From a bacterium (GTDB taxonomy: Bacteria; Bacillota; Clostridia; Oscillospirales; Acutalibacteraceae), in contig JAHLBL010000042.1 of the NCBI GenBank assembly GCA_020625635.1, forward strand, positions 1 through 10,523: a DNA stretch of 10,523 nt. The letters are read 5' to 3'. This document shows positions 1 through 5,582 of the stretch, piece after piece; position 1 is the first letter of the stretch; every line of letters begins with the position of its first letter. The notes under the pieces were generated by a model. It searched no databases, was not told the origin of the DNA, and was given only the letters and a program-made list of their open reading frames with translations. The position numbers and the translations under genes were made by a program.

Positions 1-50
1 TTCTCGGAAACCTCTCTACCCTTGCGGACAAGCTGGTTAAATGTTGGCAT
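1..50 (-). CDS. rpsL: Ribosomal protein S12, N-terminal fragment
   Basis: The reverse strand reads ATG at 50 and gives MPTFNQLVRKGREVSE before the window ends. This is the conserved N-terminus of bacterial S12 (typically MPTINQLVRKGRE...). S12 is a 30S subunit protein at the decoding centre and the site of streptomycin-resistance mutations. Only 16 complete codons are visible. A very strong ribosome binding site, AAGGAGG (reverse strand of 57-63), lies six bases before the ATG. In Firmicutes rpsL usually heads the str operon (rpsL-rpsG-fusA-tuf); those genes would lie outside the window to the left. The long leader and tandem promoters upstream fit a highly expressed operon head. Confidence 0.93.
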   Translation of the reverse strand, partial: MPTFNQLVRKGREVSE

Positions 51-84
51 ATTTCTCCTCCTTCTTCAGATATTTTTATTTTAA

Positions 85-108
85 AGAGCTTTACCGTAGT
101 AAACCCCT
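85..108 (-). promoter_or_regulatory. Leader hairpin of the rpsL transcript with UACG loop
   Basis: Read on the minus strand this is a hairpin with inner stem UUUAC/GUAAA closed by loop UACG. The C(UACG)G closure is a known very stable tetraloop. A single G-G mismatch is followed by four more pairs (one is G-U). It lies about 35 bases before the rpsL ATG, inside the predicted mRNA leader. There is no run of U directly after it, so it does not look like an ordinary attenuator. A role in translational or transcript-stability control is inference. Confidence 0.4.
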
Positions 109-180
109 AAAATAAACGGAGTTAAAATGCACAAGAAAACGTACATTTTATCGGCGTTTTCGGACACTTTTTATATAATG

Positions 181-209
181 ATATTACACTATCACACAGT
201 ATCCGACAA
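181..209 (-). promoter_or_regulatory. Second (proximal) promoter of rpsL
   Basis: On the minus strand TTGTCG (209-204) and TAATAT (186-181) are separated by 17 bases. It sits just downstream of the stronger promoter at 216-244, giving a tandem arrangement common at ribosomal protein operons. The match is weaker than the upstream one, so it may be minor or chance. Confidence 0.4.
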
Positions 210-215
210 TATGAT

Positions 216-244
216 ATTGTATCAAAATAACAGCCCTTTGTCAA
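216..244 (-). promoter_or_regulatory. Main promoter of rpsL (sigma-A type)
   Basis: On the minus strand a perfect -35 TTGACA (244-239) is followed after exactly 17 bases by TACAAT (221-216). The predicted start is near 209, giving a leader of about 160 bases before the rpsL ATG at 50. The -35 box abuts the T-rich tail of the upstream gene's terminator, so the promoter begins where the previous transcript ends. Confidence 0.8.
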
Positions 245-286
245 GAAAAATTTTACGCGGGAGAGCGGTTTTTCTGCCCTCCCGCG
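244..286 (-). terminator. Rho-independent terminator of the 303-731 gene
   Basis: An 8-bp perfect stem CGCGGGAG/CTCCCGCG (256-263 with 279-286) lies 17 bases past the stop codon of the minus-strand gene. On the minus strand it is followed by TAAAATTTTTC, a T-rich tail. It separates that gene from the rpsL promoter directly downstream. Confidence 0.7.
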
Positions 287-302
287 CCCTGACGCCGACG
301 CG

Positions 303-731
303 TTACAAAAAGCTCTTCATTTCCTCGATATTCGCCTGCTGGGTGCTCATCAGCTTGTCGGCAAGCCCCATAACGCTTTTGTTGCTGCCGCCGTACTGCC
401 TGATATGCTGGGCGATTTTACGCACGCCCATCACGTTGCCCTGTATCATCATCTCCGCGATATACGAGTCCGAGGAGTCGCCGCGCAGGTCGTGTCTCGC
501 CTTTGCCTTAGCCATCGAGGCGACAAAGGGGTTTACGTGGCTGCTCTTAGCGCCGATATTGCGCAGCATACTGAACGCGTTGTGATATATGTTTCCGTAC
601 TCTTCGTTCTGCGCGCGGAGCGCCTTGCTGATCTCGGCGGTGTTGGAATAGTGCTTCACGTCGTTTATTCCCCTGCACCCCATCTCGGCGTTTTTCATTA
701 TAAACTGCAGCATTTGTTTATCATTTATCAT
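303..731 (-). CDS. Helical-bundle (ferritin-like) protein of unknown function
   Basis: 142 residues. I chose the ATG at 731 (MINDKQMLQF) because GAGGTG lies six bases before it; a longer frame back to 788 has no such site. The protein is almost wholly helix-forming with no signal peptide or membrane segment. Apparent helices are at about 4-28, 33-58, 86-113 and 117-141, the last carrying LADKLMSTQQANIEEMKSF, which recalls the C-terminal helix of DUF2383/DUF892-type four-helix proteins. It has many Met and His residues (H27, H50, H65, H80, H109) but I see no clear ExxH diiron pair. The ferritin-like assignment is inference from the pattern; the function is unknown. It is a single-gene unit with its own terminator, divergent from the hemolysin III gene. 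Confidence 0.8.
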   Translation of the reverse strand: MINDKQMLQFIMKNAEMGCRGINDVKHYSNTAEISKALRAQNEEYGNIYHNAFSMLRNIGAKSSHVNPFVASMAKAKARHDLRGDSSDSYIAEMMIQGNVMGVRKIAQHIRQYGGSNKSVMGLADKLMSTQQANIEEMKSFL

Positions 732-779
732 AAGCTTCACCTCAGAGATAGTATTTCCGAAAATTACCGATTTATTATA

Positions 780-808
780 TTGAATCATAATTAAAATAGT
801 GATAGAAT
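780..808 (+). promoter_or_regulatory. Promoter of the hemolysin III family gene
   Basis: TTGAAT (780-785), a 17-base spacer, then TAGAAT (803-808). The predicted start near 815 would give a short leader carrying the GAGGTG ribosome binding site at 818-823. It lies in the divergent gap with the 303-731 gene. Confidence 0.5.
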
Positions 809-829
809 AAGGAAACAGAGGTGATTTTA

Positions 830-1468
830 ATGACTGTTAAAAGATATACGCTCGGAGAGGAGATTTTCAGCTCGGTGACTCACGGGGTCGGAACTATACT
901 CGCCGTAGGAGGCACGGCGGTGCTTATAGTGCTGTCGGCAATTTTCGGCGACGCGTGGGCTGTCGTGAGCAGCGCGATTTTCGGCGCGAGCCTGATCATC
1001 CTCTACTGTATGAGCACGCTTTATCACGCTATAACAAACCCGAAGGCGAAGAGCTTTTTCCGAATAATGGATCACACCACGATTTTCTTCCTGATAGCGG
1101 GCACGTACACGCCGATCACCATTTCCGTGCTCAGGGGAGCTATAGGCTGGGTTCTGTTCGGAGTTGTCTGGGGAGCCGCGATACTCGGCATTGTGCTCAA
1201 CTCCATCGACCTTGAAAAATTCCGCAAGCCCTCGGTGGCGTGCTATATAGCTATGGGCTGGGTTATAATCTTCGCGATCCGTCCGCTCCTGCACGTGATG
1301 AATACGCTGAGCCTGTGGCTGCTCGTTATCGGCGGCGTTTTCTACACGGTCGGGGTTATTTTCTACGCGATCAAAAAGGTAAAGTACTTCCATTCGATCT
1401 GGCACATCTTCACACTGTTCGGAAGCCTGTGCCACTATTTCTCGATCCTGTTCACAATCGTAATGTAA
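830..1468 (+). CDS. trhA: Hemolysin III / TrhA (PAQR-like) membrane protein
   Basis: 212 residues with seven strongly hydrophobic segments, matching the usual size of the hemolysin III (YqfA/TrhA, PAQR superfamily) proteins. Visible family motifs: EE..SS.THG near the N-terminus (residues 10-19), STLYH (62-66), DHTTIFFLIAGTYTP (81-95), and WHIFTLFGSLCHY (191-203). The conserved Ser/Asp/His residues (S62, H66, D81, H82, H192, H202) are those that in PAQR proteins form the metal site facing the cytoplasm. In E. coli TrhA maintains membrane energetics and fluidity; Bacillus homologues were named for haemolytic activity. The start at ATG 830 is preferred over GTG 821 because GAGGTG overlaps 821 and spaces properly to 830. 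Monocistronic, convergent with pduL. The exact cellular role in this organism is not shown by the sequence. Confidence 0.92.
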   Translation: MTVKRYTLGEEIFSSVTHGVGTILAVGGTAVLIVLSAIFGDAWAVVSSAIFGASLIILYCMSTLYHAITNPKAKSFFRIMDHTTIFFLIAGTYTPITISVLRGAIGWVLFGVVWGAAILGIVLNSIDLEKFRKPSVACYIAMGWVIIFAIRPLLHVMNTLSLWLLVIGGVFYTVGVIFYAIKKVKYFHSIWHIFTLFGSLCHYFSILFTIVM

Positions 1469-1493
1469 AGAAAAGAGGCGGCTTAAAGCCGCC
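1469..1493 (-). terminator. Terminator between hemolysin III and pduL genes
   Basis: GGCGGC-TTAAA-GCCGCC (1477-1493) forms a compact GC hairpin. On the minus strand it is followed by TCTTTTCTTT, so it is a good terminator for pduL, 27 bases past that stop. On the plus strand the tail (CCGATTTA) is poor, but the hairpin lies 8 bases past the hemolysin III stop and may serve both genes. Confidence 0.75.
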
Positions 1494-1520
1494 CCGATTT
1501 ACGATTATTCAAATACAGCC

Positions 1521-2090
1521 TTACGCGATGATCTCGCCGTCAACTGTTCCCGCAAGACCTGCCGCGTTGCTCTCGTCGGTGTCGATGTGCATAGCCTTGA
1601 AGTAGTTCTTGCTTACGCGCACGATAACGTCGCCGAAGATAACCTCGCGCTCGCCTGGTGTGCCGACCTTAACGGAAACGATCTGCTTGTCCTTGAGTCC
1701 GAGTTCCTCGGAATCAGCGGGAGTGAGGTGGATGTGACGCTTAGCCGCGATCACGCCGCGCTCGATCTCGATCTCGCCCTTGGGTCCGATGAGCTTGCAG
1801 CCGGGTGTGCCCTCGATATCGCCTGACTCGCGAACGGGAGCGGTGATGCCGAGCTTGCGAGCGTCGGTGAGGGAAATCTCAACCTGAGTGTCGGGACGCT
1901 CGGGACCGAGGATGGACATAGTCATCTCGCCTCTGGGACCGACGACAGTAACCTTCTCAAAGCAAGCGAACTGACCGGGCTGAGAAAGGTCCTTCTTGTT
2001 AGTGAGCTGAGCGTCAGCTCCGAAAAGCTTCTCAAAATCCGCGCGTGAAACGTGAACGTGATGAGCTGAAGTTTCTACCATTACTTTCAT
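1521..2090 (-). CDS. pduL: Phosphate acyltransferase, PduL type
   Basis: 189 residues. PduL interconverts acyl-CoA plus phosphate with acyl phosphate plus CoA; it is a zinc enzyme unrelated to classical Pta. Two PduL half-domains are visible: SAHHVHVS (8-15) opens the first, AKRHIHLT (116-123) opens the second, and HIDTDESNAAG (168-178) gives the conserved C-terminal block. H11, H13, H119, H121 and H168 are the expected metal ligands. The first motif has His10 where most members have Arg (SxRHVHxS). There is no N-terminal encapsulation helix and no microcompartment gene nearby, so it is probably the cytosolic housekeeping enzyme for acetyl phosphate and acetate formation. ATG 2090 is chosen because the protein starts directly at the domain; a TTG at 2105 is possible. 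The ribosome binding site (GGTGG) is weak. Confidence 0.93.
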   Translation of the reverse strand: MKVMVETSAHHVHVSRADFEKLFGADAQLTNKKDLSQPGQFACFEKVTVVGPRGEMTMSILGPERPDTQVEISLTDARKLGITAPVRESGDIEGTPGCKLIGPKGEIEIERGVIAAKRHIHLTPADSEELGLKDKQIVSVKVGTPGEREVIFGDVIVRVSKNYFKAMHIDTDESNAAGLAGTVDGEIIA

Positions 2091-2168
2091 TTTAATTACC
2101 ACCAATCTATTTAGGATAAGAATATTTTAACTCAAATAAAAGCGAATTTCAATAAGAAAGGGAAAAAT

Positions 2169-2750
2169 ATGTACGATAATTTTGAAGAACTGAGAGAAAA
2201 CTGCCTGAACTGCCGCAAATGCGAGCTGTGCGAGACGCGTCACAACGTCGTTGTCGGCGTGGGAAACACGAGCGCGCGCGTAATGTTCATCGGCGAAGGT
2301 CCAGGCGAAAACGAGGATCTGCAGGGCGAACCGTTCGTCGGACGCGGCGGAAAGCTGCTCGACAAAATGCTAAACGCCGTAGACCTCGACAGGCACGAGA
2401 ATATCTACATAGCGAATATAGTAAAATGCCGCCCTCCGCACAACCGCGACCCCAAACCCGAGGAGCAGGAGCTGTGCCTCGACTGGCTGCGCAATCAGGT
2501 CAAGCTCATCCGCCCGAAAATCATCGTGTGTCTCGGCAGAATCTCGGCGCAGAAGCTAATAAAGCCCGATCTGATAATCACAAAGGAGCACGGGATGTTT
2601 TTCCGGAAGGGAAACGTCCTTATGATGCCGATGTTCCATCCCGCCGCGATTCTCAGAAACCCGAACCAGAAGCCCGCGGCGTTCGACGACTTCCTGAAGC
2701 TCAGGGAAAAGATCGAGGAAATCTGCCCCGAGGTTTACGGAAAGAATTAA
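2169..2750 (+). CDS. Type-4 (iron-sulfur) uracil-DNA glycosylase
   Basis: 193 residues, close to the length of Thermus family-4 UDG. It removes uracil from DNA to start base excision repair. Four cysteines for the 4Fe-4S cluster are in place: C15 and C18 (NCRKC), C87 (IVKCRPP) and C103 (QELC). Additional Cys12 and Cys21 surround the first pair. Catalytic and binding motifs are GEGPGENED (42-50), PFVGRGGKLL (55-64), NIVKCRPPHNR (83-93) and MFHPAAILRN (155-164), where H157 is the conserved His of the HPxxxLR motif. Start ATG 2169 follows AAAGGGA at a normal spacing. It is monocistronic, divergent from pduL. The iron-sulfur cluster fits an anaerobe, but the family also occurs in aerobes. Confidence 0.93.
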   Translation: MYDNFEELRENCLNCRKCELCETRHNVVVGVGNTSARVMFIGEGPGENEDLQGEPFVGRGGKLLDKMLNAVDLDRHENIYIANIVKCRPPHNRDPKPEEQELCLDWLRNQVKLIRPKIIVCLGRISAQKLIKPDLIITKEHGMFFRKGNVLMMPMFHPAAILRNPNQKPAAFDDFLKLREKIEEICPEVYGKN

Positions 2751-2784
2751 ACATCAGAATTATCATAGGCGTAAAACTAAAACG

Positions 2785-2826
2785 CGCAAACAAAAAAGGA
2801 CAGGCTCAAAACCAAAAGAGCAGTCC
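2785..2826 (-). terminator. Left hairpin of repeat A, leftward-facing terminator
   Basis: The stem GGAC-GCTC/GAGC-GTCC has a small internal loop. On the minus strand it is followed by TTTTTTGTTTG, so it has the form of an intrinsic terminator for leftward transcription, that is for transcripts from the gene at 3025-4107 that cross the repeat. On the plus strand there is no T run after it. Confidence 0.5.
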
Positions 2827-2992
2827 CGTATGTACAAATGCAATTCAATAGTGATAAGTTTTCAGTGAAAAGCAATTACCGCGTTTTTGCATTGATAAAA
2901 CACATCATTTTTGCCGCTAATAACTTGTCACTTTACACTATCGATATAGCGTAAATATTTAGGGGGAGACTCGTTGTTCTGAGTCTCCCCCT
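2798..2992 (+). repeat. Dispersed palindromic intergenic repeat, full copy A
   Basis: The element fills most of the convergent gap 2751-3024. It starts with a hairpin (GGAC..GCTC / GAGC..GTCC, 2798-2826), continues with GTATGTACAAATGCA and the arm TTCAATAGTGATAAG, has a variable centre, then a right arm (around 2916-2950) that is an imperfect inverted copy of the left arm, and ends with a 12-bp perfect hairpin (2961-2992). Positions 2798-2873 align without gaps to 10358-10433 with 67 of 76 bases identical by my count. The right arm aligns to 10485-10523 after a 9-base length change in the centre. No coding frame is evident. It could be a MITE-like mobile element or an RNA-level structure; I do not recognise a named family. 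Confidence 0.75.
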
Positions 2993-3000
2993 TGATTTTG
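2961..3000 (+). terminator. Right hairpin of repeat A, terminator
   Basis: Perfect 12-bp stem AGGGGGAGACTC/GAGTCTCCCCCT with an 8-base loop. On the plus strand it is followed by TGATTTTG, so it can end rightward transcripts from the UDG gene. It also lies 32 bases past the stop of the minus-strand gene at 3025 and may weakly stop that transcript, although on that strand the tail is AAATATTTACG. Confidence 0.7.
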
Positions 3001-3024
3001 ATTATTCAGTTAATCGACAAGCGA

Positions 3025-4107
3025 TTAGTTCTCTCTCTTGCGGGATACGAACATAACGCCTGCAGCTGCGAGCATAACTGCAACGAGTACGAAGAAGATT
3101 GTATCTTCCTGACCGTCGGAGCCTGAGCCTGAGCTGTCACCGCCGCCGCTGTAGCTGGAGTCGGAGCCGCCTGTGGTGTCGCCGCCTGTTGAGCCGTCTG
3201 AGCCGCCGTCGTCGGTAGAGATATCAGAGATATCCTCGCCGTTCTCGATAGCGTCCTTCTGCTCCTCAGCCTTATCCTTATCGATGGTCTTCTTCTCCTC
3301 GTTGGGATAAGCCTTAGCATAAGCATTCTCAAGAATCTTCAGCATAGCGTCTGTGTCTTCGTCTGTCTCCTTGGAAAGGATGTAAGCGTAAACAGCCTGG
3401 ATGTCCTTAACGCCGAACTTGGGAAGAGCCTTTGCGAGTGTATCAGTAGCTTTTACGTTGGGGCTGTTGTAGTAAGTCGGGAGCCAGTCACCGATAACCT
3501 CTGCGCCGCTCTCATTGGGGCAAAGTACGGAACCGATGATGTTACCGATTGAGGAAATAGCAAGGTGAGGACCGTACTTGGAGCTGTTTGTGGACCATAC
3601 GGACTCAAAAGCTTCCTTCTCGGAGTCAACCGCGTTCTCAATCATCTTACCTGTCATTTTAGCTGTGTCGCCGATGCAGGCAGTGCCAAAGGTCTGGTCG
3701 TATGTCTGAGCACCTGTGTCTGCGCTGAAGATGATGCAGTAATCTGTGTCTGACTTAAGACCGCCCTCAACATATGTCGAGCTGTTGAGCTTGGAAAGGT
3801 CATACTGCCAAACTGTGCCGGACTTCTTTGTGCAAGCCTCAGCCTTAGCCTGCCAACCCCAGAAAGAGTCTCCGCCTCTTACCCAAATGTGGCAGTAAAC
3901 TGTCTTAACGTTTGCGCCCCACTTGCCGGCGTCGAACATAACAACATTACCTGCGCCTGAAGCGTCGCTGGCAGTGTCAGCGCCAGCAGAGTTGCTGACT
4001 TCTGCGCCTGTGCCGGGATCGGCTGTGGAAGCAGCAGAAACTGAAACAGCAGCCATAGCCGCGATCATCATAACCGCTATAGCAACGGCAACGATTCTTT
4101 TAATCAT
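3025..4107 (-). CDS. Secreted, membrane-anchored protein, carbohydrate-binding-like
   Basis: 360 residues. ATG 4107 follows GGAGGAG at good spacing. Residues 1-26 are a signal peptide (MIKRIV, hydrophobic core, cleavage near VSA-A). A low-complexity Ala/Ser/Asp stretch (27-53) leads into an aromatic-rich beta-type domain (about 54-210: W63, W75, W83, W85, W100, W171, and SKYGPHLAISSIGNIIG at 176-192). A helical segment (220-268), a charged stretch and a Gly/Ser/Asp linker (298-334) follow, then a hydrophobic helix (337-355) and the tail SRKREN. The domain resembles extracellular modules found in Ruminococcus surface proteins, possibly glycan (starch) binding; this is inference. The C-terminus has sortase-signal architecture but QEDT stands where an LPxTG-like motif would be, so it probably stays membrane-anchored. 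It follows the cohesin-like gene and has its own promoter. Confidence 0.85.
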   Translation of the reverse strand: MIKRIVAVAIAVMMIAAMAAVSVSAASTADPGTGAEVSNSAGADTASDASGAGNVVMFDAGKWGANVKTVYCHIWVRGGDSFWGWQAKAEACTKKSGTVWQYDLSKLNSSTYVEGGLKSDTDYCIIFSADTGAQTYDQTFGTACIGDTAKMTGKMIENAVDSEKEAFESVWSTNSSKYGPHLAISSIGNIIGSVLCPNESGAEVIGDWLPTYYNSPNVKATDTLAKALPKFGVKDIQAVYAYILSKETDEDTDAMLKILENAYAKAYPNEEKKTIDKDKAEEQKDAIENGEDISDISTDDGGSDGSTGGDTTGGSDSSYSGGGDSSGSGSDGQEDTIFFVLVAVMLAAAGVMFVSRKREN

Positions 4108-4154
4108 TATAAATCTCCTCCAAAAAATAAATTTAGACATAGTCTGTTGAATAT

Positions 4155-4183
4155 ATTATACATTATCGGTTACAATTTCGCAA
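4155..4183 (-). promoter_or_regulatory. Promoter of the secreted binding-like gene
   Basis: On the minus strand TTGCGA (4183-4178), 17 bases, then a perfect TATAAT (4160-4155). Predicted start near 4148, leader about 40 bases. It resembles the promoter of the neighbouring cohesin-like gene (TTGCGT-17-TATAAT). Confidence 0.7.
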
Positions 4184-4257
4184 TAAAAATTACATCAAAA
4201 TTAACCGTCATTTTCAACAAAGATTAAGATAACACTTTGAGCAGAATTTATAAATTA

Positions 4258-5067
4258 TCACTTGTCCTTGCTGCCCGATATCGTTCTGACAACAATAAGA
4301 GCGCCTACTCCGAGCGCGATAATGCCGACGACAATCCAGATGACATACTGCGGAAAACCGCCCGATTCGCCCTTGGAGCCTGACTTTGTCACCTCTGTAG
4401 CCGCTTCGGTGACCTCGCCGATATGAGTAACGTCGGGATTGTCCATATCGCCCGTTACAGCCTGATGGGCGCTGTCGGTGCCGTTTTCGTCACCCTTGCC
4501 GTCGCTGTAGTTGATAAAGCCGCCCTGATAGGCGTCGACCGTTTTCTGGTCCTTAACAAGTGTGGGAGGCTTGCTCCTGACAACCTTCTTTCCGTCGACC
4601 TCAATCGTATTCGTAAATTCGAACTTTTTAAGGAAGGTCATATCCTCGCCGTAGAGCTCGGTAATAAAATAGGTGATGTCGGTGTTTCCGCCAGAAAGCA
4701 CCTCAAAATCAACGGTGAGGAAGGTCTTTTTCTTTGAGAAATCGAGCTTGTCGCTGACGCTGGAGAATACGACGGGAATTTTTCCGTCAACTCCGTCGTT
4801 GAAAACGGCGGCGGGAATCTCGGGACACTTTAGAGTGTCGGGAACGACCTTGAGCTTCTCGGAGTCAAAAAACACGTACATCTGGAAGCCCTCGATCAGC
4901 TCGTCGCATCCGCCGAGCTCGAGAGTGTAGGTGACCTTATCGCCGACCTTCGCCTGAGTTCCGTTGAATTTCAGGCTCTCCTTTGCCGCGAACGCGGGAA
5001 TAAGGCTGACCGCCGCGATAAGCGACGCAAACAATACCGCGAAAACTGTTTTTAAAGCTTTTTTCAT
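4258..5067 (-). CDS. Membrane-anchored protein with cohesin-like domain
   Basis: 269 residues; ATG 5067 is preceded by AAAGGGGA. Residues 1-27 form a signal peptide (MKKALK, hydrophobic core, AFA-A). Residues about 29-155 have the strand pattern of a cohesin/CBM-like jelly roll: VGDKVTYTLEL (41-51), EGFQMYVFFDSEKLKVV (59-75), VVFSSVSD (99-106), FLTVDFEVLSG (116-126). A Thr/Gly/acidic linker (165-238) leads to one membrane helix (240-261) and the short tail RTISGSKDK. No LPxTG is present. In cellulosomal Ruminococcus, cohesins on anchored scaffoldins capture dockerin-bearing enzymes; whether this domain binds a dockerin cannot be told here, since cohesin-like folds also occur in unrelated surface proteins. 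No GC-rich terminator follows, so some transcripts may run into the next gene, 150 bases downstream. Confidence 0.85.
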   Translation of the reverse strand: MKKALKTVFAVLFASLIAAVSLIPAFAAKESLKFNGTQAKVGDKVTYTLELGGCDELIEGFQMYVFFDSEKLKVVPDTLKCPEIPAAVFNDGVDGKIPVVFSSVSDKLDFSKKKTFLTVDFEVLSGGNTDITYFITELYGEDMTFLKKFEFTNTIEVDGKKVVRSKPPTLVKDQKTVDAYQGGFINYSDGKGDENGTDSAHQAVTGDMDNPDVTHIGEVTEAATEVTKSGSKGESGGFPQYVIWIVVGIIALGVGALIVVRTISGSKDK

Positions 5068-5099
5068 TTTATATATCCCCTTTCCGAAGGATAGTAAAC

Positions 5100-5128
5100 A
5101 TTATATACTATCGCGCTAAAAAACGCAA
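5100..5128 (-). promoter_or_regulatory. Promoter of the cohesin-like gene
   Basis: On the minus strand TTGCGT (5128-5123), 17 bases, TATAAT (5105-5100). Predicted start near 5093, giving a short leader with AAAGGGG just before the ATG at 5067. Confidence 0.75.
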
Positions 5129-5129
5129 G

Positions 5130-5163
5130 ATGTATAAGAAAACCGACTCGTTGCCGAGTCGGT
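5130..5163 (-). terminator. Terminator of the small membrane protein gene
   Basis: Perfect 9-bp stem ACCGACTCG/CGAGTCGGT with loop of four (5142-5163), starting 5 bases past the stop at 5169. On the minus strand it is followed by TTTCTTATAC. It insulates the cohesin-like gene's promoter just downstream. Confidence 0.75.
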
Positions 5164-5168
5164 CGTGG

Positions 5169-5351
5169 TCAGTCGTGCTTTTCGTGGGCAAGGAACACGG
5201 GAATACATGCCGCGGCTACAAAGAGTAGCAGCAGTATCTCGGGCACCGCGCCGCCTGCTACCGAGCCTGAAATCGCTACGATAGCGAACATTGCTACAAT
5301 AAGGCAGAGAACAAGCACAAGGCTCACTGCCTTAATATGTTTTTGAAACAT
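5169..5351 (-). CDS. Small two-helix membrane protein, unknown function
   Basis: 60 residues. ATG 5351 is preceded by GGAGG eight bases upstream, which decides the start; the same frame runs back to 5429 but that stretch lies in the predicted leader and has no good site. The protein has a short basic start (MFQKHIK), a first membrane helix (about 8-28), a Gly-rich turn (SGSVAGGAVPE) and a second helix (about 38-54), ending in a charged HEKHD tail. I do not recognise a family. It has a near-perfect promoter, a palindromic operator-like site at the transcript start and a clear terminator, so it appears to be an independently regulated single gene. Confidence 0.75.
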   Translation of the reverse strand: MFQKHIKAVSLVLVLCLIVAMFAIVAISGSVAGGAVPEILLLLFVAAACIPVFLAHEKHD

Positions 5352-5451
5352 TAACTTTTCCTCCGTTTTCACACACATCCAAAAAGCAACATCTGAAGAA
5401 TTTGCGTTCGGGAAACCCTTACGCGTCACACACCCAATTCATTCAATGCTG

Positions 5452-5476
5452 CCTAACCGATAATCAACCGGTTAGG
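5452..5476. promoter_or_regulatory. Palindromic operator-like site at the transcript start
   Basis: CCTAACCG (5452-5459) and CGGTTAGG (5469-5476) form a perfect 8-bp inverted repeat with a 9-base centre. It begins at the predicted +1 of the promoter at 5482-5510, a typical place for a repressor operator. There is no T tail in either direction, so it is not a normal terminator. The AACCGG/CCGGTT core is of the sort bound by small winged-helix repressors such as MarR proteins (inference). In RNA it could also fold at the 5' end of the leader. Confidence 0.5.
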
Positions 5477-5481
5477 TGCTC

Positions 5482-5510
5482 ATTATAATTCGTATCAGGA
5501 AAAAAGTCAA
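5482..5510 (-). promoter_or_regulatory. Promoter of the small membrane protein gene
   Basis: On the minus strand TTGACT (5510-5505), exactly 17 bases, TATAAT (5487-5482): near-consensus sigma-A. Predicted start near 5475, giving an untranslated leader of about 124 bases (5352-5475) that also contains an imperfect hairpin GCGT..GGG/CCC..ACGC at 5404-5424. Confidence 0.8.
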
Positions 5511-5582
5511 GCCCCATTACACATATTTTATTGTATGTAACAAATTTGTTTTTAAAAATATAATTTTTTAAAAGAAATATAC

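Noticed and set aside
184..193. TTACACTATC near the rpsL promoter also found at 2934-2943 in repeat A
   Set aside because: Only a 10-base match in AT-rich DNA without hairpins or arms; likely chance.
127..794. Plus-strand open frames opposite the 303-731 gene and its flank
   Set aside because: No ribosome binding sites, atypical composition, and they lie antisense to a gene with a good start, terminator and coherent protein pattern.
2108..2135. Possible pduL promoter TTGAGT-16-TAAATA on the minus strand
   Set aside because: It would put the transcript start almost on the ribosome binding site, and both boxes are weak; left out as not supported.
2751..2797. Separate terminator directly after the UDG gene
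   Set aside because: Only a 4-bp GCGT/ACGC stem with no T tail; the nearest convincing hairpins belong to the repeat.
2798..2992. CRISPR array or tRNA-like gene in the convergent gap
   Set aside because: There is no regularly spaced direct repeat and no cloverleaf; the structure is a single palindromic element.
5352..5429. N-terminal extension of the small membrane protein (26 more residues)
   Set aside because: It lacks a ribosome binding site and is polar without pattern, while GGAGG before 5351 clearly marks the start.
5515..5582. AT-rich palindromes after galE as a terminator
   Set aside because: Stems are A/T only (for example AACAAATTTGTT) with no GC core, so the sequence does not support a normal intrinsic terminator.
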